Shown: piece by piece, positions 57,063 through 64,000 of the stretch
How positions within the stretch are numbered: the first letter of the stretch is position 1
How the letters are laid out: every line of letters begins with the position of its first letter
NCBI GenBank assembly: GCA_022225965.2
Contig: JAKJXP020000017.1
Coordinates: 372,001 to 436,000 of the forward strand
Direction of reading: 5' to 3'
Length of the DNA stretch: 64,000 nt
Origin: Diatrype stigma
Lineage: Eukaryota > Ascomycota > Sordariomycetes > Xylariales > Diatrypaceae
The notes under the pieces: model-generated
What the model saw: only the letters and a program-made list of their open reading frames with translations
What the model was told of the DNA's origin: nothing
The model's database searches: none
Made by a program: the position numbers and the translations under genes

Positions 57063-57917
57063 GGTGTGGGTGGGATCTGTTTACCACCAAATAAACACGG
57101 CCCCAGTGGACTGGACTCGCTCAGTGGATAAGGATGCAGCAGGCCAAGCGCGTGTTTACCAATAACAACAATGCGACAGGATAGAAGAGAACCTAGACAA
57201 TACCGGAATACGCTGCGGTAGTTAGTATGTCATGTATCGGATCCTGTAGGCCGCGGATGTTACGAATACTGTGGTGGTGCCGGTGTAGAGCAGATGTTAT
57301 TTCCGCAAAATTGAGGAACGCTCGCTTGTCGTAATGGCAACCAGAAAGATCGGCTGGGACCAACTGAGCTGCGGAAAAAGAGTTCCCAGGTTCTTGTCTT
57401 GGTGCAAGGCCTAGCAAAGCGGAGGGAACTGTGGTCCAAGCGCGTCATGCTTGGTGGGGCGCAGGTTACCTAGCCTGCTATTTTGCTAGCCTGCTACCAG
57501 CAATTCGCGGTGGCAGGCACGCAGGCACGCCGGCACGCAGTTGGTTAGGGTGGCTGGCGACGAGCTTACAGCAGGCTTGGTTAGGCCGGCTGGCAGGCTG
57601 GCAGGCTGGGTTGGCTGATGGCGGGACGGCTATGTACATACATACAGGTAGTCACGTGTGTTCTCGGACAATAACAATAGGAGTCTGTTACAGGTAACTT
57701 GAGCTGTGAATGCCATGTATCAACAACGATCCAGATACATATTCACACACAGACGAGCAGCCACAACGCATGTACTGACCGATATCCAGATACATACCTG
57801 GTGCCTATCCAGGTTTCCAGGCATTCAAGAACAGCAGCAACTCATATGCACTCGTGGACATTACCTACCAACTTAAAGGTACCTACATACCTACATACAT
57901 ACATATATATGTACCTA
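57063..57917. promoter_or_regulatory. RFX upstream region with degenerate direct repeats
   Basis: 855 bp with no gene. Between 57470 and 57615 short overlapping repeats occur (GGCAGGCACGCAGGCACGCC; GGTTAGGGTGGCTGGC and GGTTAGGCCGGCTGGC; GGCTGGCAGGCTGGCAGGCTGG), a patchwork of 8-16-bp direct copies. The part before 57470 should hold the RFX promoter. Confidence 0.45.
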
Positions 57918-57962
57918 CCTTACCGCGCGGGGGGGGTTTTTGGAGACGGTCCCGGGGATCGA
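57918..57962 (+). repeat. Left terminal inverted repeat, 45 bp
   Basis: Pairs with 58802-58846 with one mismatch. It includes a run of eight G then five T, and the strings GAGACGGTCCC and GGGGATCGA. Confidence 0.9.
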
Positions 57963-58192
57963 TACGGCGCTAGGGATAGTTACAAAATTTGGTGCTGGTC
58001 TCCAAATATCCGACATAATCCTAGGGATAATCACCCATACAAGCCCATGCCAACACCTGGCCACCGTCACCGGACGGAAGTCACTTTTTCACCGAATTAA
58101 TCCCTAGGACCACTTTAAGTCCAAAACCGTTTCCGGCTGCCCAAACCGTCTGTATAAATCACCCACCCAAATTACAGTGCTACACTTATAAT

Positions 58193-58400
58193 TGCACCTA
58201 CAGCTGCACACCTACAGCTATACCTACAGCTGCACCTACAGCTGCACCTACAATTATACCTACAGCTGCACCTACAATTGCACCTACAATTGCACTGCTA
58301 CAGCACCTATAGCTGCGCTGCTGCAATACGTATATACAGCTGTATTACTGCAGCTATATTGCTGCAGCTGTATTGCTGCAGCTATATTGCTACAGCTAAC
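58193..58400. repeat. Imperfect CTACAGCTGCA tandem repeats
   Basis: About 15 to 18 units of roughly 12 bp, alternating TACAGCTGCACC, TACAATTGCACC and TGCTGCAGCTATAT. Many units contain the palindrome CAGCTG. They lie inside the TIR element and make a spurious Tyr/Thr/Cys-rich frame. Confidence 0.85.
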
Positions 58401-58494
58401 CTGCACCGGCAAAACCTGGGCTGTAAGTGGCTATATATAAACAAATAAGCTAGGTGCTTATATATGACTATGTGACTAGTAATAAATTTCTGAT

Positions 58495-58547
58495 TGGCGT
58501 AATGGTTAAACCTTAAGCTACAAACCGTAAGTACAGGGTTCGAATCC
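58495..58547 (+). promoter_or_regulatory. tRNA-like Pol III promoter (A box and B box), SINE-like
   Basis: TGGCGTAATGG (58495-58505) matches the A-box consensus TRGCNNAGYNGG closely, and GGTTCGAATCC (58537-58547) is a perfect B box, 31 bases apart as in tRNA genes. Folding by eye fails: three of five T-stem pairs hold and the acceptor stem has two of seven, so this is not a functional tRNA gene. A short A-rich run follows. It is best read as a decayed tRNA or tRNA-derived SINE head lying inside the TIR element. Confidence 0.55.
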
Positions 58548-58801
58548 CGACCGTAAAAATAATCTTTATACTTAATAACGTAATATAATCTTATATAATT
58601 AAATACCGCTTATAATAATACCGTATAAATAAATTACCGTATAAATAAATAATTTTTTAAGAAATTATATATTAATTTAAGACCGTCTTTAAAATTCAAG
58701 ACCGTCTTAAAATTTTAAGACCGTCTCTTAAGTAAAAATCGTCTTGGCCGCTAGTCAGTCTTTTGAAAGTCCTCAACCAAGGACCGTCCCCACTGCTGGA
58801 T

Positions 58802-58846
58802 TCGATCCCCGGGACCGTCTCTAAAAACCCCCCCCGCGCGGTAAGG
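58802..58846 (-). repeat. Right terminal inverted repeat, 45 bp
   Basis: Reverse complement of 57918-57962 except for one base. TA follows at 58847. Confidence 0.9.
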
Positions 58847-58848
58847 TA

Positions 58849-60154
58849 GCTACTCGGCACATGTTCGAATATCCAGGTCTTTGCATTGTCTCTTCACATT
58901 GTCCTCTACCTAGTTAGATAGCATCCAACTTAGCAACGACGCATCTGCTGGATATCGAATTGACTCCATCGAGTATGTAGGTAATAAGCTGCCAACAACA
59001 TGGAGCATTCAACATAGTTACCGAAGACACTTACATATCCACATACCACATACCATACCAAGTACGCCTCTGTATGCATGCTTCAGGCACTTATGTATGT
59101 AGATATGGATCAAGGTACGAAGTAGGCATGTACATATATGTAGGTATGCACACAATGTAGCATATCTTATAAGTTAGAAGCTTACCTACATGTACGTGTG
59201 TATGTAGGGTAGGCATATCTATGGGTAACCTGCCTACATGGTATGCAGTAGTAGGTAGCATACACACAACATACTACCTCCAAAGACGACTTCGAAGTAT
59301 GTAACGTTAGATAACTGGATGCAAAAGCTAGCTGCCTTCAAATTACCTAGTACAATAGGAAAACCTCCATTCATTACAAAGAAGGAAGTTGAACATAACT
59401 ATGAAAAGTGCAAAAGGCACATTCGCTTCAGTCTGGGCAATTCCAGAAAACCGATGTAATGCACAGTCAACCTTGGGACACCCGACTCAACACTACCTTA
59501 TGTAATTATTGCAGGTAGGGACTGCATACACCGTAATAAGCAATCATCATTGGCGAGCATCGCGGGTCTTCCGTCATTGCGCCCACCCCAGCTAGCCCAC
59601 CAACCACCATCTGCCCACTACTCAAGTAACTTAATCCTTCCAATCCTTCCAAGAGGACAGTTGCTACCTTTTCACTTTCCAACCTTCCAAATTCCAGAGC
59701 AAACCTTCACCTGACGAACCTGCTAGACCGATATCCGGCTTCGCATCCAACCCAACTCCGGCCTTTCACCCTCTACCGCCCCAACGAGAGTATATCCCAT
59801 TTCGAGGTACGCATACGCAGCCTTACCCCCTACCTCCTACTCCTGCCTCCTACCTCTGACATCCCTTACCTACATACTGAGTACGTAGTAGTAAGTAAGC
59901 GCTTTGAGCTAGGCGATAATACGTTAGTATGAAATAAAGCAAGGTGTCTTTTGCTAACCCTAACAACCCTCGCCCTCGTTATTAGCTTACACCGATTGAC
60001 ATCACCTCTTTTACTTTACCCCCCACCATCGGTTTCCTGAGATTGCCTACCATCTATCGACTCCGAATATCATCGCAACGGAACCTTATCACATCAAAAC
60101 CAACGACAAAACAACGCCTTGCTTCTGCTATATACATAACCCCCATTTGCAAAG
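58849..60154. promoter_or_regulatory. Spacer and promoter region of YOP1
   Basis: 1.3 kb without a gene. The first half is dense in TACATACATA/TAGGTA motifs (58970-59290), the second half is C/T-rich (59580-59870, CCTACCTCCTACTCC), as ahead of other housekeeping genes here. A single TAACCCTAAC at 59955 is not a telomere array. Confidence 0.45.
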
Positions 60155-60919
60155 ATGTCTGCCCAAGATCGCGTTCAGCACTATGTCTCTTCGCTCGACA
60201 AAGAGGTAGGGAGAATCCTAGAGAGCTGTTCTCTGAAGCTTCGCATACTCGCCCCATAGCGATCGGAATGCTAACGCGAGGAATTTTCCCAGCTGTCCAA
60301 ATACCCGGCCCTCAACAACATCGAGAAGCAGACTTCCGTTCCTAAGGTCTATGCGGTTCTCGGCGCGGCCGCCCTATATTTCTTCTTCATTGTCTTTAAC
60401 CTCGGCGGTCAGCTCCTGACCAACCTTGCTGGATTCATCATCCCAGGCTATTACTCCATGCAGGCCCTGTTCAGCGCCAGCAAGTTCGATGACACTCAGT
60501 GGTTAACGGTGAGTGTTTGTCAACATTACTAATTGCTGATAAATCGACTAACTCGTTGCCAGTACTGGGTCGTCTTCGCCTTCTTCACGTAAGCAAAGTG
60601 TTTTGGAGCAAGCTCTTGTGTTTTCTTGACATATTAACTTGTGGCGCAGTGTTCTCGAGAGCTTGCTTAGCATCGTCTACTGGTTCCCCTTTTACTACAC
60701 CTTCAAGTTTGTTTTCTTGCTTTGGCTCTCGCTGCCCGCCTTCAGGTTAGTACAACTCCCGCCGCGCATCTCCTGAGCCAGACTAAATCAATTCTCAGCG
60801 GTGCCCAACTCATCTTCCGATCGTTCCTTCAGCCGGCCCTCGGACGATACTTCTCTGAGTCGGGCTCGACGGCCGCCAACCTGCGTGCCAAGGCCGACTC
60901 AGTCAGCAAGGACCAGTAA
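60155..60919 (+). CDS. YOP1: Yop1/REEP5 (TB2/DP1/HVA22) ER tubule-shaping protein
   Basis: Five exons: 60155-60205, 60293-60508, 60563-60588, 60650-60745 and 60799-60919; 169 aa, the usual length. The start is MSAQDRVQHYVSSLDKELSK and the motifs are KVYAVLGAAALYFFFIVFN, LTNLAGFIIPGYYSMQAL, then TQWLTYWVVFAFFTVLESL (joined over two introns; exon 3 is only 26 nt) and IVYWFPFYYTFKFVFLLWLSLPAF. Paired hydrophobic hairpins followed by an amphipathic C-terminal helix (SGAQLIFRSFLQPALGRYF) are the family architecture. Yop1 works with reticulons to curve ER membranes and interacts with Rab/Yip proteins. All introns have good GT/AG sites. The gene's introns lie in positions typical for fungal YOP1. 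Very confident. Confidence 0.96.
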
Positions 60920-63900
60920 ATTCGGCAACCTGATGGCGATAGGTCATGCCCACGCGCACCCAAAAACAAGCAAACCGTGCGTGCTCATGCGGATTGGGTT
61001 TTCCTGCTGAATGCTGGACGACAAAGCTCTTTACACAGCATGACGGGTTCAAATGACGAGTCAATTCGGATAAGACTAGGGCGCGGTAATAGTATGTGAC
61101 GGGGATGTTTCCCCAGCAGTTTGGAAGCCATCGAAACCTGTTCTGAATGGGTTCGGTGCGGTGTTCCGTAGTTGAGAGGAACCCACAGGTGAAGCTATAT
61201 GTATCCGTATGCGGAAGGGACAGTGGGATGACGCGATAACGATTTCTATATTCCATGAGTACTCTAACTACGACGGCTGTTCAAAGCAATGCTATATTTC
61301 TTGTTCATGGCATGTGATGGTTCTTAAGATGTTGTACTTCACGACTTAGGGATACCGATATTTATGTAGTCAAGCTGAACTAGTCATCCAACACATCTTC
61401 AGGGACAGTTCCAAAAGACTGATACACGAGCTAACTATGATGAGAGTATATAAATACGACCATTGCAAGTTGAACTTGCAAACGCTCTTTAGTATTATGA
61501 AGTTTTCTATTATGTACTTGCTGTAAGCCAACCTACCTATTTACCCGAATGTTAGTGATGAATTGGAAATATGTCTCGGAAGAAAGGTATTGTATGTCGG
61601 AGGATCAGAGCTTTGTAATAGTAACATCATGCGGTCCATCTGGGATGGACTGATCTGTTCTAGAGCTAAACAACTCATCATTGGAAAGGGCAATCATTGA
61701 AGGACCGTGGAATGCCTTACCTTATAGTATATGCTTCGACTAGAGGCTATTGTTCAGTCATGGAGTCGTGGAATGTAGTAGTCAACGGGAAAACGCTGTT
61801 GCTCAAGTTAGACTCTCTCCAGAATCTTACCCTCGGTATAAGAATGACACGTTGAAAAGCTTCTCAGTCGTTGCCAGTTCTCAGCAGGCTCAACCATGCC
61901 AACAAGAAATCGCCCAAGAGGACAATCTCGATATAACTGGCCGGCTGAGCTATCGGATTACCAGATGTGAACAGATCATCCTAGCAAATGAAAAAGGTAA
62001 AAAGAGTAACTCGACTTACCTAAGCGCATCCAGTGTCTATGCAGACCAACTGTCCGACTTGATGTCCTGTCTCATCACGAGGATATCCAGTAACATACAC
62101 ACAAACATATCAACATTGAGATCAGCATACAAGAATGTCCAAACTTGCTTCAGGTCATCACCGCATCATGGAAGCGCGCAATTAAGGGCCCTCGTGATGA
62201 TGGTTTTGAGCAAGGGATTTTTGAAAGTCGCTCTCGACACACACATCGGCGTCGCCAGCAGCGTAGGATCTTTAAAATAAAGGAAAATTTTAGCGCAGAC
62301 TGGCGATGAGTTTTTGCGACGGTGGTCTGTTCAAATATTTTTGATGAAGAAAAAGAGAGAAGAAAAAAAAAGGACTAGCAAAATTGCTGGTTTCATTAAG
62401 CCATAGAAAACGACGCCGGCAAAATTCGAACGCGACTCACCGCCCTCGGGCCCCACTTGCCGCAGCTTCGGTTTCGGTCTCTGATACCTGTCTCTCGCGA
62501 GGTCCATCAGTTCATTGTTATTGTACCCGGCACAACTACGATACATGCCTACATACATACATACATGTATGCAACGACCTTACATACCCCACGGCACCAC
62601 ATCTACATTGTATGCACATTACAAGCACATTGTGCTAAGGTACCTACAGTAGGTAGGTACATGTATCAAGTGCACAGGTGCACAAGTCGTTCAAGCTGCT
62701 AGCTGTGAGCTGCGAGTCTATTGCCCATTGGAGATGGTCAACCTGGAAGTGCCACAATGCTGGCGACCACGCTGCAGCTTGTGTCTATACCTATGTAGGT
62801 ATCGTACGAGTTACTGGAGCCTCATGGACAAATGGTATTGGTGCCACAATTAGGTATTTAGCTAATTACCTACACTACTATATGCCTACATGCCTCCATG
62901 CCTCCATGCCTCCATACCTACATACAGGTAGGGTCATAGGGCGTCCAAACCCCCTCCATCATTGAATGCAGCTACTGGTTGCCGACTGTGATGTGATGTA
63001 GACTGATGTATGTACAATGGCCCCATACGCTGTCACTTTGCGAACCTTTCTCAGCCGACAAGATCTGCTTGCCTGCCTACCCACCTGGGTATACCTAGGT
63101 ATAAATAATATAGTTGGGTATCCAGGCTACACGTATGTAGATACTACCTAGCCTATATATGTACATAGGTATGGTGTAATCAAGTGTGACCAACGCTGTG
63201 TACCACTGAGATGGTACCTACGCTACGCATATACCTGGGCCTGGGCACCTAGGTAATATACCTACATACATACAATTGCGTTTAGCGCATGGTGGCATGG
63301 TGGCATGGTGGGAGACTTTAAGTTTGGGTAACTACCCGGCTAGCTAACTTTAGTGGGAGGTGATGGCGGGCGCTGGATGAAAACGATTTCGTTGTCGTTC
63401 CTGATAATTCAAGAATTCAAGTGCAACTTCTCCGTCAAAATCTCCAACCCGACAACCAAAGAAATTTGTCTCGCCTACCACCTCCCAAGTCCTAAGAGTC
63501 CTAAACGTGCCCACGTTAATGCTAATACTCCTATAAGATAGCACTATACGGTATCATCATATCACCATATCATCGTAACTATTCGTCCGGCATTTGACCT
63601 CCGTTCTCTGCAATCTCATAACCCCCCCTCCCCCAGCAGTATTCTCCAACGCTTCGCCCACAAGATCACATTGCACATCACGTACAATACGTACATACGT
63701 AGCATTCTATATCGTCTTATACCTCCTGGCATATCGACATACCGTATCCTGCGCACCAGCACCGGCTGCCTCTCAGCTACCCAACGACATCTCTTCCCCG
63801 TCGCCGCATCTGCCTTGATCTGCCTTGATATCGACATCTTGCTCAGCTCAATCTACGACTTTGGAACTTCGCAGGCCGAGGAGCTGCGTGGGCGACGACG

Positions 63901-63946
63901 TACTTTGTATACGAGAGACGACTAGCTTTAGGAAAGTTATACCATC
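60920..63946. other. Gene-poor 3-kb tail
   Basis: No gene is supported. The longest frame (61750-62280, +) has no recognisable motif or coding bias. A pyrimidine stretch with T8 to T9 tracts lies near 62340-62370. TACATACATACAT and CCTCCATGCC repeats (62548-62570, 62890-62915), CCTAGGTA motifs (63088-63100, 63247-63255) and GGTGGCATGGTGGCATGGTGG (63290-63311) follow. The end (63590-63900) is C/T-rich and may be the promoter and leader of a gene beginning near 63947. Confidence 0.45.
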
Positions 63947-64000
63947 ATGGATAGTAAGGAATCGATATGGAGCCGCCGTAACAAGTATGTCCTATATCTA
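63947..64000 (+). CDS. Possible 5' end of a gene running off the window (partial)
   Basis: ATG at 63947 opens MDSKESIWSRRNK, followed at once by a GTATGT donor (63986). A C/T-rich leader of 300 bp precedes it, like the leaders of other genes here. This pattern suggests the first coding exon of a gene whose rest lies beyond the window. No family can be named. Confidence 0.35.
   Translation, partial: MDSKESIWSRRNKYVLYL

Larger units (their letters stand above)
57918..58846. mobile_element. 929-bp TIR-bounded non-autonomous DNA element (MITE-like), TA target site
   Basis: The two ends are 45-bp terminal inverted repeats: 57918-57962 and 58802-58846, both starting CCTTACCGCGCGG when read inwards and differing at a single base (G at 57943 against A). 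TA flanks both ends (57916-57917 and 58847-58848), as expected for Tc1/mariner/pogo-type insertion. The interior has no transposase frame. It contains an imperfect CTACAGCTGCA tandem region (58193-58400), a tRNA-like Pol III promoter (58495-58547), an AT-rich stretch with many TATAATA/TAAATAA runs (58552-58690), and repeats of the GACCGTCT string found in the TIR (58680-58750). It lacks coding capacity, so movement would depend on an enzyme elsewhere. The structure is directly visible; superfamily is inferred. Confidence 0.8.

Noticed and set aside
58192..58440. Tyr/Thr/Cys-rich 82-aa frame
   Set aside because: It is the translation of the CTACAGCTGCA tandem repeats inside the mobile element.
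58488..58557. Functional tRNA gene
   Set aside because: Promoter boxes are present but acceptor-stem and T-stem pairing fail, so only a tRNA-like remnant is reported.
59955..59967. Telomere-like TAACCCTAAC
   Set aside because: Only one and a half units in a C-rich leader; no array.
61750..62280. 176-aa + strand frame in the right-hand spacer
   Set aside because: No domain, no leader-like context, ordinary composition of a chance frame; kept as unsupported.
62213..62515. Two-exon minus-strand candidate (MDLARDRYQRPKPKLRQ joined past a GTGAGT donor to a CAG acceptor)
   Set aside because: The splice signals are reasonable, but no family match and a pyrimidine-rich, AT-rich context; not enough to call a gene.
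1..64000. CRISPR array, prokaryotic operons, secondary-metabolite cluster
   Set aside because: No spaced direct repeats of the right form; all genes are spliced eukaryotic genes; no polyketide synthase, peptide synthetase, terpene or P450 core gene is present.

Overview
The window is nuclear DNA of a filamentous ascomycete (Pezizomycotina, most likely a Sordariomycete). Short GT-AG introns (54 to about 490 nt, mostly 55-110), CT(A/G)A(C/T)-type branch points, a Zn2Cys6 transcription factor, ECM14, YOP1, an RFX factor and a fungal NCBP3 homologue all point there. Genes are well separated by AT-richer spacers full of CCTACCTA/TACATA/CCTAGGTA motifs and microsatellites. I reconstructed exon structures by hand. 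Where exons are given, the splice phases close and the joined protein fits its family; no RNA evidence is available.

Layout. 130-962 (+) TRAPP subunit TRAPPC2L/Tca17; 2707-5049 (-) AFG1-type mitochondrial AAA ATPase; 6846-11180 (+) nucleoporin Nup133; 12265-15081 (+) Zn2Cys6 transcription factor; 16609-17358 (+) DUF1993 protein; 20093-21589 (+) coiled-coil protein with a SWIM-like Cys/His cluster; 22647-24275 (+) NCBP3-like RNA/cap-binding protein; 26411-31251 (-) Sec7-PH ARF exchange factor; 34861-35762 (-) secreted GH16 glucanase; 38206-40071 (+) ECM14 pseudo-carboxypeptidase; 40414-41575 (-) MAPEG (MGST3-like) membrane protein; 42909-44811 (-) family X DNA polymerase; 45688-47708 (-) C2H2-like multi-zinc-finger protein; 48989-50913 (-) aspartokinase; 51908-52957 (-) fungal kinase-like protein; 54258-57062 (-) RFX transcription factor; 60155-60919 (+) YOP1/REEP5 ER-shaping protein; a possible gene start at 63947.

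Most genes are unrelated housekeeping functions: vesicle traffic (TRAPPC2L, ARF-GEF, YOP1), nuclear pore and RNA (Nup133, NCBP3), threonine/methionine precursor synthesis (aspartokinase), DNA repair (Pol X) and cell-cycle/morphology transcription (RFX). I see no biosynthetic gene cluster, CRISPR array, rRNA gene or convincing tRNA gene.

The one clear mobile-element structure is a 929-bp element at 57918-58846. It has 45-bp terminal inverted repeats (one mismatch) flanked by TA, a very AT-rich interior, and a tRNA-like Pol III promoter pair (A box plus a perfect B box) inside. It is the most unusual item here and the best candidate for something undescribed. Other points worth a look are a 20-nt microexon in aspartokinase, a 10-nt first coding exon in the RFX gene, an AAG 3' splice site in the NCBP3 gene, a repeated ELF[PA] peptide motif in NCBP3, and the Glu-to-Lys change in ECM14.
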